Assembly: GCA_040904785.1 (NCBI GenBank) | Contig: JBBDSV010000086.1 | Span: forward strand, 19,581-83,580 | Source: JBBDSV01 sp040904785 | GTDB taxonomy: Bacteria > Actinomycetota > Nitriliruptoria > Nitriliruptorales > Nitriliruptoraceae | DNA: 64,000 bases | Reading direction: 5' to 3' | In this document: positions 39,291-47,613 of the stretch, piece by piece | Layout of the letters: each line of letters begins with the position of its first letter | How positions within the stretch are numbered: the first letter of the stretch is position 1 | Made by a program: the position numbers and the translations under genes | The notes under the pieces: model-generated | What the model was told of the DNA's origin: nothing | What the model saw: the letters and a program-made list of their open reading frames with translations, nothing else | The model's database searches: none

Positions 39291-40046
39291 ATGGCCACCT
39301 ACCGCGAACAGGGCATCGTCCTGCGCACCTACAAGCTGGGTGAGACCGACCGCATCGTGCACCTGCTCACTCAGGGACGCGGCAAGGTCCGCGCGGTCGC
39401 CAAGGGCGTGCGACGGCCGGGAAGTCGATTCGGCGGCCGCCTCGAGGTCTTCAGCCACGTCGACCTGCAGCTCTACGAAGGCCGATCACTCGACATCATC
39501 AACCAGGCGGAGCTCATCGCGTCGCATGCCGACGTGCGCGTCGACTACGGCCGTTCGGCTGCAGGATCGGTGATGGTCGAGTTGGTCGACGCGGTCGTGC
39601 AGGAAGGCGCCCGCGACACCGCCTTGTTCCTGCTGCTCCGATCCGGGCTCCAGGCGCTCGACGCCCGACCCCGTGATCCATCGGTGTTCGTCGACGCATT
39701 CCTTCTTCGTGCCTCCTCGACGCTCGGATTCCACGTGTTCACTGATGCGTGCGCGGCGTGCCGCACACCGGGGCCGCACGCATTCCTGTCCGTACGTGGC
39801 GGCGGGACCCTGTGCCCGGACTGCGCGCCTGCCGGGACCCGTGCCGTCGAACCGCGTGTGATCGAGATCGTGGCTGCATTCGCCCGGACCGCGGAGTGGT
39901 CGTCGCTGCCGGCGATCGGCCGGGAAACCGACGCCCGGCGAACCGCCGCCGCGTACGTGCGGGCGTTCGTCGAGCATCATCTCGACCGCCGATTGCGTGC
40001 GTACGACGCGGTGCCACGTCACGCGGAAGCCGGCGAAGCACGCTGA
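39291..40046 (+). CDS. recO: DNA repair protein RecO
   Basis: A 251-residue protein with the N-terminal OB fold (REQGIVLRTYKLGETDRIVHLLT and VAKGVRRPGSRFGG), a helical middle part and a C-terminal zinc site (CAACRTPGPH, then CPDC). RecO loads RecA onto SSB-coated single strands with RecR. It complements the RecBCD route encoded at the start of the window, so both recombinational routes are present. uppS follows 66 bases downstream, as in many actinobacteria. Confidence 0.93.
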   Translation: MATYREQGIVLRTYKLGETDRIVHLLTQGRGKVRAVAKGVRRPGSRFGGRLEVFSHVDLQLYEGRSLDIINQAELIASHADVRVDYGRSAAGSVMVELVDAVVQEGARDTALFLLLRSGLQALDARPRDPSVFVDAFLLRASSTLGFHVFTDACAACRTPGPHAFLSVRGGGTLCPDCAPAGTRAVEPRVIEIVAAFARTAEWSSLPAIGRETDARRTAAAYVRAFVEHHLDRRLRAYDAVPRHAEAGEAR

Positions 40047-40112
40047 GTCCACGGCACTACGATCCATCGTGCTGCGGCGTGTCGCCGGGCTGCGCGCATG
40101 AGGGAGCAAGGC

Positions 40113-40862
40113 ATGGCACGGGGGTCGTCAGAGGACACCGCCGATCGCCTGCATGTCGCCATCATCATGGACGGCAACGGCCGGTGGGCCAACCAGCGTG
40201 GTTTGCGTCGCAATGCCGGGCACGAGGCTGGCGAATCCGCGTTGTTCGACACGGTGGAAGGCGCGCTCGAACTCGGGGTCACCGACCTGACGGTGTACGC
40301 GTTCTCGACGGAGAACTGGCGTCGTTCACCCGATGAGGTCCGTTTCCTTCTCGGGTTCAACGAGTCGTTGCTCCTGCGCCGGGTCGACGAACTCGACGAG
40401 CGTGACGTCCGCGTGCGATTCGTCGGCAGGCGTCGGCGCCCGGTTCCCGCGCGTCTGCTCAATTTGATGGCGCGGACCGAGCAGCGGACGGCGGACAACA
40501 CGCGGATGACGCTGCGAATCGCCTTCAACTACGGCGCGCGAGCTGAACTGGTCGACGCGGCCCGCGCCATCGCCGACGACGTCGCGGCCGGTCGGTTGCG
40601 ACGCGTGACCGAGCGTGCCGTCGCTGCCCGACTCGACGACCCGGACATGCCGCCCGTCGATGTGCTCATTCGCACCTCGGGTGAGCAGCGCCTGTCGAAT
40701 TTCCTGCTGTGGCAGGCCGCCTACGCCGAGCTGGTGTTCGTCGACACACTGTGGCCCGATTTCGATCGGCACGCGTTGGCGGCCTGTCTCGAAGAGTTCC
40801 GTGCGCGTGATCGTCGGTTCGGTGCCGCACGGGATCCGATCGCCGACGATTCGCAGGCGTAA
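40113..40862 (+). CDS. uppS: isoprenyl (undecaprenyl) diphosphate synthase
   Basis: A 249-residue cis-prenyltransferase. The catalytic motif IIMDGNGRWA has Asp near residue 20. YAFSTENW and RTSGEQRLSNFLLWQ are the other hallmark motifs. It makes the C55 lipid carrier for cell-wall polymers, or a related chain length. ATG 40113 is preferred because GAGGGAGCAAGG precedes it; ATG 40098 is an in-frame alternative. Confidence 0.94.
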   Translation: MARGSSEDTADRLHVAIIMDGNGRWANQRGLRRNAGHEAGESALFDTVEGALELGVTDLTVYAFSTENWRRSPDEVRFLLGFNESLLLRRVDELDERDVRVRFVGRRRRPVPARLLNLMARTEQRTADNTRMTLRIAFNYGARAELVDAARAIADDVAAGRLRRVTERAVAARLDDPDMPPVDVLIRTSGEQRLSNFLLWQAAYAELVFVDTLWPDFDRHALAACLEEFRARDRRFGAARDPIADDSQA

Positions 40863-40892
40863 CGGGCGAATCGGCTCATCAGGGCGGACCGG

Positions 40893-42218
40893 CTAGCCCC
40901 GCCGGGTCGAGACCGACGCGCCGAACACGTCCGCGAGGTCGTCGGCGAACGCTCGGGCGGCATCGGCCTCGAGCGCGGCAACGGTGACCCGAATGCCGGG
41001 CTCGCTGATGATTCGGAAGGGCTCGCCTGCCTGCACTGCCCATCCGCGTGCTGCAAGCGCCTGGACGACCGGGACCTCTTCGACCACCGGAATCCATACG
41101 TTGAGCCCGCTTGCGCCGTGGGCGACGATGACGTGGTCGGCGAGTGCCTCGAGCAGCGCCGTGCGCCGTTCGGTGTAGGCGGCAGCGGCGCGTTCCAGCG
41201 TGCCGTCGGCGATCGCGGTGTTCCATACAGTTGCGGCCAGTCGTTGGAGCAGGTGACTGACCCAGCCGGTGCCGAGCCGCTGCCTGCCCTGGACGCGGGT
41301 CACGGTGTCGGCGTCCCCGACGAGCGCTGCAACGCGCAGATCGGGGCCGAGTGCCTTGGCGACGCTGCGCACCACGGCCCACTGTTCGCGCTCCGGTGTC
41401 AGCGAGTGCCAGGGCCGGCCGGCGATCCCGGCAGCTGCGTCGTCCTCGATAATCAGCGGTTCGGGATGCTCGGCGAGCACGGCACGCAACGCGGCGACGC
41501 GGGTCGCGGTCCACGCGGCTCCGGTGGGGTTCTGCGCCCGTGGCACGACCAGGACGGCGGCGACGCCGGATCGCAGGGCAGCGTCGAGGTCGTCGGGGCG
41601 CGGTCCCTCGTCGTCGACCGCCATCGGGACGGGTTCGAGGCCGAGTGCGCGCACCAAGTCGAGCGTGCCGATGTAGCCGGGATCCTCGACGGCGACCCGG
41701 TCGCCGACGCGACAGTGCACCTCGAGGACACGTTCGATCCCGTCGAGCGCTCCACCGACGATGGCGAGATTCTCCGAGTCGATGCCGTCCGCGGCGAAGT
41801 CCTCGTGCGCCCGTTCGGCGAGGGAGTCGACGATCGGGTGTTCGCCGTAGAGGCGGTGCACAGGGCCAACGGCACGCAGACCGGGGCCGAGGTCAGGCAG
41901 CAGCTGCGGGTCAGGATTGCCCGTGGCCAGGTCGAGGGCGTCCGCCGGAAGCGTGGGTACGAGCCGAACCGCGAGCGGCGGCCGGTGGGCGACCGTTGTT
42001 CGGGACCGGTCGTGCGCGACGAGGACGCCTCGTTGTCGCAGGTCGCGGTACGCCGAGGCGACCGTCGTCGGCGACAGCGACAACTGTTTGGCCAGTGCGC
42101 GGACGGACGGCAGCGCCTCACCGGGTTCGAGCGCGCCGCGCAGCACCCCCTGTTCGATCGACCGGGCGACGCTGGCCGCGTCCCGGCCACGAATGCGATA
42201 CTGTAACGACTCAGACAT
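40893..42218 (-). CDS. MocR-type regulator: GntR DNA-binding domain fused to aminotransferase fold
   Basis: A 441-residue fusion. An N-terminal GntR winged helix (about residues 10-75, with LPSVRALAKQLSLSPTTVASAYRDL) is followed by a class I aminotransferase domain. The PLP Lys is in VRSVAKALGPDLR, and IIEDDAAAG carries the usual PLP-pyridine Asp region. Such proteins sense PLP or an amino compound and control transport or synthesis genes. It is divergent from an EamA exporter, its probable target. ATG 42218 lies about 10 bases from a predicted -10, so the transcript may be nearly leaderless. Confidence 0.9.
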   Translation of the reverse strand: MSESLQYRIRGRDAASVARSIEQGVLRGALEPGEALPSVRALAKQLSLSPTTVASAYRDLRQRGVLVAHDRSRTTVAHRPPLAVRLVPTLPADALDLATGNPDPQLLPDLGPGLRAVGPVHRLYGEHPIVDSLAERAHEDFAADGIDSENLAIVGGALDGIERVLEVHCRVGDRVAVEDPGYIGTLDLVRALGLEPVPMAVDDEGPRPDDLDAALRSGVAAVLVVPRAQNPTGAAWTATRVAALRAVLAEHPEPLIIEDDAAAGIAGRPWHSLTPEREQWAVVRSVAKALGPDLRVAALVGDADTVTRVQGRQRLGTGWVSHLLQRLAATVWNTAIADGTLERAAAAYTERRTALLEALADHVIVAHGASGLNVWIPVVEEVPVVQALAARGWAVQAGEPFRIISEPGIRVTVAALEADAARAFADDLADVFGASVSTRRG

Positions 42219-42223
42219 TATAT

Positions 42224-42255
42224 CTGTACCATAACAGTTCTGACCGTGTGGTCAA
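42224..42255 (-). promoter_or_regulatory. promoter and palindrome of the MocR-type regulator
   Basis: On the minus strand TTGACC (42255-42250) and TATGGT (42233-42228) are 16 bases apart, a good sigma-A-type promoter. The -10 is flanked by CTGT and ACAG (42224-42237), an inverted repeat likely to bind a dimeric regulator. The start codon lies 10 bases past the -10. This arrangement fits autoregulation of the MocR gene. Confidence 0.6.
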
Positions 42256-42313
42256 GCACCGCGGACGCCTGCCTGGCGGGTCCTGCTGTCGGTTGCACGG
42301 GGGAGGTTGCCGC

Positions 42314-43498
42314 ATGGTGGCCATCGACATGCTTCGAACCCGCTCGGGTTCCGCGCTCGCCGAACGCCTGAGTCATCGCCGTCGCCGTGCGGCGCCGATG
42401 ACGCGCGTCGGCCTTGCGCTGGCCGTCGTGTATCTCGTGTGGGGCTCCACCTACCTGGCGATGGACGTTGCGCTGGCGGTGGTCCCGCCCATGCTGCTGA
42501 TGGCGGTTCGCTTCGCCATTGCCGGTGCCGTCCTGTACGTCTGGTCGTGCCATCGCGCCGATCATCGCGGCCAGCGTCCCACGGCTCAGCAGTGGCGTCA
42601 GGCGGTCATCACCGGCAGCTTGCTGCTTGTGGGAGGAACCGGACTCGTCGCCCTGGCCATGACGTGGCTGGCGTCGTCGACGGCAGCGCTGCTGGCGGCG
42701 ACCGTTCCCGTGTGGATGGCGTTGTTCGGCCGACTGCTGTTCGGCGATCGCCTCTCGGTGCGGGCAACCTTGGGACTCACGCTCGGATTGATCGGCGTGG
42801 CCGGCCTCGTCGATGCCAGTGGCGGCGCCGGCGCGCCGATGCTGCTCGCGCTCGCTGGTGCGGCTGCCTGGGCGGCCGGTTCGATGCGCAGCCGGATCGT
42901 CGCGGCACCGTCGCAGCCGATGGTCGCCGCATCGATGGAGATGCTCGGTGCCGCCGCGGTCTTCGCGATCATCGGCCTCGTCCGCGGTGAGCTGGCCATG
43001 ATCGATGTCGGGGCGATTGACCTTCGAACCACGGTCGCATTCGGCTACCTCGTGACGGCCGGATCGATCGTGGCGTTCACGGCCTACCGGTGGCTGCTGC
43101 TCCATGCATCGCCGGCGCTGGTCGGCACTCACGCCTACGTCAATCCGGTCGTCGCGGTCGCCATCGGCTGGGCGGTCGCGGGCGAGATCGTCACGGCGCG
43201 CATGTCGCTCGCCGCACTCGTCGTCGTCGCCGGCACCGCGTTGGTTGTCACCGGAAGACCGCATATCCCCGTACCTGCCCAGGCGACGTCCGGTGTTGAC
43301 GCGTTCGCCGGTGTGGCACGCGTACGCCGGGTTCGACGGATCGGACAGCACATGCGGCACCTGCCGGGTACGGCGCTACGGATGGGCGCCGTGCCGGTTG
43401 CCCGCGGCTACCGTCGTCTTCGCCGGCACCGCGGTCTGCACGTCGCTGGGGGCCCGCGCTGGCTCGATCATCGCCGCATTCCGGAGGAATCGACCTGA
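42314..43498 (+). CDS. EamA-family drug/metabolite exporter with odd basic tail
   Basis: A 394-residue protein. Two EamA repeats give about 10 membrane segments (residues about 35-315); WGSTYLAMDVAL and the second-repeat region around GTHAYVNPVVAVAIGW are typical. The family exports amino acids or other metabolites. The last ~80 residues are rich in Arg, His and Gly and do not resemble EamA proteins, so they may be a real cytoplasmic tail or the result of a frameshift near 43260-43300. ATG 42314 has GGGAGG upstream. It is divergent from the MocR gene, which probably controls it. Confidence 0.87.
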   Translation: MVAIDMLRTRSGSALAERLSHRRRRAAPMTRVGLALAVVYLVWGSTYLAMDVALAVVPPMLLMAVRFAIAGAVLYVWSCHRADHRGQRPTAQQWRQAVITGSLLLVGGTGLVALAMTWLASSTAALLAATVPVWMALFGRLLFGDRLSVRATLGLTLGLIGVAGLVDASGGAGAPMLLALAGAAAWAAGSMRSRIVAAPSQPMVAASMEMLGAAAVFAIIGLVRGELAMIDVGAIDLRTTVAFGYLVTAGSIVAFTAYRWLLLHASPALVGTHAYVNPVVAVAIGWAVAGEIVTARMSLAALVVVAGTALVVTGRPHIPVPAQATSGVDAFAGVARVRRVRRIGQHMRHLPGTALRMGAVPVARGYRRLRRHRGLHVAGGPRWLDHRRIPEEST

Positions 43499-44145
43499 CG
43501 GGGACGCTCGAGGCGATCTGCGTCGGCGCCGTTGCGTCGGCGTCCTGGGCGGGACGATTGGGGCAGACCGCGATCGACAAGCAGCCGGTTGTCGGCGTCG
43601 TTCGTGTCACGCGCGACGGTGTCGCCGGCGACGCCCAGGCGAATCACCGCCACCACGGCGGGCCGGATCAGGCGGTCTACGCCTACGGCAGTGCGGACGC
43701 CGTCTGGTGGCAGGATCGCATTGGTGCGCCGCGTCCGCCCGGGTCCTTCGGCGAGAACCTGCGCGTCGCGGGCATCGACGTGTCCGCGACGCGGATCGGC
43801 GACCACTGGCGTGTGGGAGGCGTCGTCGTCGAAGTCACCGGACCCCGGATTCCGTGCCGGGTGCTGGCGGGATTCTGGGATCGGCCGGGTCTCATCGACG
43901 AGTTCATCGATGCCGGGCGGCCGGGCGCCTACCTGCGTGTGATCGAGCCGGGCTCGGTCGTCGCCGGCGATCCCGTCACCGTCGAACCCGCCGCGACGAC
44001 GGTGACGGTTGCCGACACGCTTCGGATTGTCACCCGTGCGCCGCACCGAGCCGCAGAACTCGCCGAGATCGCTGCGCGAACTACGCCGGCCGTGCGCCGA
44101 TGGTTGGCCGCCCAAGGCGTCGGCGACGAGACTGCAGCCGATTGA
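43495..44145 (+). CDS. MOSC-domain protein, apparent CTG start
   Basis: A 216-residue MOSC protein (YiiM-like). The domain runs from about residue 5 to 165 and has family features HHGGPDQAVYAY, FGENLRV and the likely molybdenum-cofactor-linked Cys in PRIPCRVL. Conserved sequence (EAICVGAVASASWAG) lies upstream of the first TTG (43558), so the start must be earlier. CTG 43495 has GGAGG (43483-43487) at an ideal seven-base distance and overlaps the EamA stop (CTGA), like the ATGA/GTGA junctions elsewhere here. The substrate is unknown. Confidence 0.82.
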   Translation: MTGTLEAICVGAVASASWAGRLGQTAIDKQPVVGVVRVTRDGVAGDAQANHRHHGGPDQAVYAYGSADAVWWQDRIGAPRPPGSFGENLRVAGIDVSATRIGDHWRVGGVVVEVTGPRIPCRVLAGFWDRPGLIDEFIDAGRPGAYLRVIEPGSVVAGDPVTVEPAATTVTVADTLRIVTRAPHRAAELAEIAARTTPAVRRWLAAQGVGDETAAD

Positions 44146-44165
44146 GCGGCGCAGTCGCTGCCGCA

Positions 44166-45020
44166 TCACCACCCTTTGGGATGCCACACCGTCTTGGTCT
44201 CGCAGAAGGCGAGGATGCGTGCGGGACCGTCGGCGTCCTGGGTCGGTGGTGTACGCACCACCCGTTTGACGTTCTCGGCTGCGGCCGTCTCCCAGTCCGT
44301 GGTGTCGCGATCGGCGACGCCGCCGAGATCGATCGCGTTGACGTCGAGATGGCCGGCAAGCACCGGCGTGAGCTCCTCGACGTCGCCGGTGAGCACGTTG
44401 ACGACGCCGCCGGGCACATCGGAGGTCGCGAGCACCTCGGCGAGTGTGATCGCGGGCAGTGGCCACCGGGTGTTCGGCACGACGACGACCGTGTTGCCCG
44501 ACACGATGACCGGGGCGATCGCTGCGACCAGCCCCGCCAACGCATCGTCCTGCGGGGCGATGACCGCCACCACGCCGGTCGGCTCCGGAACCGAGATGTT
44601 GAAGTACGGGCCGGCGACCGGATTCGCCGCACCGGAAACCTGGGCGAACTTGTCCGACCATCCCGCGTACCAGACCCACATGTCGATCGCGGATGTGACC
44701 TGGGTGCGCGCGGAACGACGCGGCACGCCGGTCAGTCGCACGATCTCGTCGGCGAACTGTTCCCGCCGACCGTCGAGGAGCTCGGCGACGCGGTACAGCA
44801 CCTGCCCGCGGTTGTACGCCGTCGCGCCGCTCCATCCCGGCTGCGCCGAGCGGGCGGCGACAACGGCGTCGCGGACGTCCTTGCGCGATGCTTTCGACGC
44901 GTTGGCGACGAAGCTGCCGTCCGCATCGACGACGTCGAACGTCCGGCCGGACTCGGAACGGGGGAACGCCCCCCCGATCGCGAGCTTGTAGGTCTTCGGT
45001 ACCTGCAGACGGGTTGCCAT
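44166..45020 (-). CDS. shortened aldehyde-dehydrogenase-like protein lacking the catalytic half
   Basis: A 284-residue protein similar to the NAD-binding half of aldehyde dehydrogenases (VPEPTGVVAVIAPQDDALAG in place of the usual IPWNFP region; NVLTGDVEELTPVLAGH). The conserved catalytic Cys motif and the C-terminal half are missing, and the Glu motif (LELGGK) is absent. It starts one base into the stop of the full-length enzyme (TGATG). The frame is intact, so it is probably a maintained partner or regulatory subunit and not debris; similar deoC-linked pairs occur in other actinobacteria, from memory. Confidence 0.8.
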   Translation of the reverse strand: MATRLQVPKTYKLAIGGAFPRSESGRTFDVVDADGSFVANASKASRKDVRDAVVAARSAQPGWSGATAYNRGQVLYRVAELLDGRREQFADEIVRLTGVPRRSARTQVTSAIDMWVWYAGWSDKFAQVSGAANPVAGPYFNISVPEPTGVVAVIAPQDDALAGLVAAIAPVIVSGNTVVVVPNTRWPLPAITLAEVLATSDVPGGVVNVLTGDVEELTPVLAGHLDVNAIDLGGVADRDTTDWETAAAENVKRVVRTPPTQDADGPARILAFCETKTVWHPKGW

Positions 45021-46516
45021 CACGCCGCCTTCGTCGTCAGATAGGCCGCGAGCCCGTGGCGGCCGCCTTCGCGCCCGAAGCCGGACTCCTTGTAGCCGCC
45101 GAAGGGGCTCGTGGGGTCGAACCGGTTGAACGTGTTTGCCCACACGACGCCGGCCCGCAGGCGATCAGCCATTGCCAGGATGCGTGACCCCTTCTCGGTC
45201 CAAATGCCCGCGGACAGGCCATACGGCGTGTTGTTGGCCTTGGCGACTGCTTCGTCGGGAGTCCGGAACGTCATGACGCTCAGCACCGGACCGAAGATCT
45301 CCTCCTGCGCGATCCTGGATGCCGGGGAGACGCCCGTGAACACGGTTGGCCGGAACCAGAACCCGTGGTCGGGCACCGGACAGTCGAGTTCCCACCGCTC
45401 GGCGCCTTCCGCCTCGCCGGCATCGGCGAGTTCGGTGATCCGATCCAGCTGGGCACGAGAGTTGATGGCGCCGATGTCGGTGTTCTTGTCGAGCGGGTCA
45501 CCGAGGCGGAGCGTCGCCAGACGTCGCGTCAACTTGTCGACGACGAGGTCGTGCACCGACTCCTGCACGATCAGCCGCGACCCTGCGCAACAGACATGGC
45601 CTTGATTGAAGAAGATCCCGTCGACGATGCCCTCGATGGCCTGATCCATCGCCGCGTCCTCGAACACGATGTTCGCGGCCTTGCCGCCGAGTTCCAGCGT
45701 GAGTCGTCGACCGGTACCGGCCAGCCGCCGCTGGATCTGCTTTCCAACCGCCGTCGATCCCGTGAAGGCGACTTTGTCGATGCCCTCGTGGCCGACCAGC
45801 GTCGCGCCTGTCTCGCCGGCGCCGGTCAGGATGTTGACGACGCCGGGGGGAAGGTCGGCCTGCTGGCAGATGTCGGCGAACAGCAGGGCCGTCAAGGGCG
45901 TGGTCTCCGCCGGCTTGAGAACGACCGTGTTGCCGCAGGCCAACGCCGGCGCGACCTTCCACGCGAGCATTAGCAGCGGGAAGTTCCACGGGATCACCTG
46001 TCCGGCGACACCGAGCGGTCGCGGGTGGGAGCCCAATCCCGCCCACGCGAGCTTGTCGGCCCAACCGGCGTGGTAGAAGAAATGCGCCGCCGCCGTGGGC
46101 ACGTCGACATCGCGCGTCTCGCGGATTGGCTTGCCATTGTCGAGCGACTCGAGCACGGCGAATTCCCGTGCACGTTCCTGCAACAAGCGGGCGATGCGGA
46201 AGAGGTACTTGCCCCGCTCGCGTCCCGGCAGTCGCGACCAGGAGGCGAAGGCGCGCCGGGCGGCGGCGACGGCGCGGTCGACGTCGGCGTCACCGGCAAG
46301 CGCAACGTCGGCGAGGTGTTCCTCGGTGGCCGGCGAGATCGTCGCGAACGTGCCGCCGTCGGCGGCGTCGTGGAATGCGCCGTCGATGAAGAGCCCTGAG
46401 CGGGACCGGATCGTGACGAGATCGCGCGCTTCGGGCGCGGGCGCGTACTCCCACGTTGGCGTCAACACGTCCGGCACCGTCGTTTCAGTGCCGGCGCCGA
46501 GCAGCGGGTCGGTCAT
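45020..46516 (-). CDS. NAD(P)-dependent aldehyde dehydrogenase
   Basis: A 498-residue enzyme with all active-site motifs: VIPWNFPLLM (Asn of the oxyanion hole), VAFTGSTAVGK, LELGGKAANIV (general-base Glu) and FFNQGHVCCAGSR (catalytic Cys near residue 305). It oxidises an aldehyde to the acid. Placed between deoC and the shortened homologue, it probably handles the acetaldehyde or glyceraldehyde-3-phosphate branch from deoxyribose-5-phosphate cleavage (inference). Confidence 0.9.
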   Translation of the reverse strand: MTDPLLGAGTETTVPDVLTPTWEYAPAPEARDLVTIRSRSGLFIDGAFHDAADGGTFATISPATEEHLADVALAGDADVDRAVAAARRAFASWSRLPGRERGKYLFRIARLLQERAREFAVLESLDNGKPIRETRDVDVPTAAAHFFYHAGWADKLAWAGLGSHPRPLGVAGQVIPWNFPLLMLAWKVAPALACGNTVVLKPAETTPLTALLFADICQQADLPPGVVNILTGAGETGATLVGHEGIDKVAFTGSTAVGKQIQRRLAGTGRRLTLELGGKAANIVFEDAAMDQAIEGIVDGIFFNQGHVCCAGSRLIVQESVHDLVVDKLTRRLATLRLGDPLDKNTDIGAINSRAQLDRITELADAGEAEGAERWELDCPVPDHGFWFRPTVFTGVSPASRIAQEEIFGPVLSVMTFRTPDEAVAKANNTPYGLSAGIWTEKGSRILAMADRLRAGVVWANTFNRFDPTSPFGGYKESGFGREGGRHGLAAYLTTKAA

Positions 46517-46544
46517 GAGTACCCCACGTGGTCGTCACGCATAA

Positions 46545-47537
46545 TCAGTCGATTGGGATGCGGTCGGCGGTCCAGTAGACGCCGTGTGTCTGCTTGGCAC
46601 GCTGCATCAACACGTCGTTGAGCAAGCTGGATGCACCGAACCGGAACCATTCGGGATCGAGCCAGCCGCCGCCGGCAGTCTCGTGTACCACGACGAGATA
46701 GCGGATCGCGTCCTTCGCCGTCCGGATGCCCCCGGCGGCCTTCACCCCACGCATCTGCCCGGTCAGTGCGGCGAAGTCGCGCACGGCTTCGAGCATGACG
46801 AGGGTTACCGGAAGCGTCGCTGCCGGGGCGACCTTGCCGGTCGACGTCTTGATCACGTCGGCGCCGGCGATCAGCGCGAGCCAACTGGCGCGCCGGACGT
46901 TGTCGTAGGTCGCCAGTTCTCCCGTCTCGAGAATGACCTTCAGGTGGGCGCGGCCATCGGGCGTGCGTCGACCGTCCGTGTCTGCACACCGTTCGACGAT
47001 GGCGCGGATCTCGTCGAACACGCGGCCGTAGTCGCCGGACAGGAACGCTCCGCGATCGATCACCATGTCGATCTCGTCGGCACCTTCGTCGAGCGCGAAC
47101 TGGGTGTCAGCGATCTTGGCCGACATGGGCGCACGACCCGAAGGAAATGCGGTCGCCACCGAGGCGATACGAACGGACGTTCCCTCGAGTGCCTCGCGTG
47201 CGATGCCGACACGGTCCGGATAGACACAGACGGCCGCGACGGCCGGCACCGTGGCGTCGGCGGGATCCGGTCGCTGGGCCTTGGCGCACAACGACTGCAC
47301 ACGACCGGGAGTGTCCGCGCCCTCGAGGGTTGTCAGGTCGGTCATGCGGATGGCGAGATCGAGTGCGAAGAGCTTGGCGTCGCGCTTGATCGATCGCGTG
47401 GCGAGGGCGGCCGCACGCTTTTCGACCCCGACCTGGTCGACACCGGGCAGTCCGGCGAGAAAGCGGCGCAAGGCCGACGCCGACCGGGTGACGTCGTCGA
47501 GCGAGACGTCGTCGGTCGGCAGCACAAGTGCGGGCAT
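46545..47537 (-). CDS. deoC: deoxyribose-phosphate aldolase
   Basis: A 330-residue class I aldolase, longer than E. coli DeoC (259) and closer in length to the eukaryotic-like group. The Schiff-base Lys is in DVIKTSTGK, the second active Lys in GVKAAGGIRTA, and the Asp in DEIDMVIDRG. The C-terminal RFGASSLLNDV binds phosphate. It splits deoxyribose-5-phosphate into acetaldehyde and glyceraldehyde-3-phosphate during deoxynucleoside breakdown. It is followed by two aldehyde dehydrogenase genes on the same strand. Confidence 0.93.
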   Translation of the reverse strand: MPALVLPTDDVSLDDVTRSASALRRFLAGLPGVDQVGVEKRAAALATRSIKRDAKLFALDLAIRMTDLTTLEGADTPGRVQSLCAKAQRPDPADATVPAVAAVCVYPDRVGIAREALEGTSVRIASVATAFPSGRAPMSAKIADTQFALDEGADEIDMVIDRGAFLSGDYGRVFDEIRAIVERCADTDGRRTPDGRAHLKVILETGELATYDNVRRASWLALIAGADVIKTSTGKVAPAATLPVTLVMLEAVRDFAALTGQMRGVKAAGGIRTAKDAIRYLVVVHETAGGGWLDPEWFRFGASSLLNDVLMQRAKQTHGVYWTADRIPID

Positions 47538-47613
47538 CGGTGGATCACAATCGCCGGGATTCGCGCGATCGAGCGTAGCCCCGACAGCCTGGCGGCGAAG
47601 CGTCGACCGCGCG

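Noticed and set aside
43104..45044. 646-codon plus-strand frame across EamA, MOSC and the aldehyde dehydrogenase-like gene
   Set aside because: It crosses three real genes out of frame and is extremely Arg-rich.
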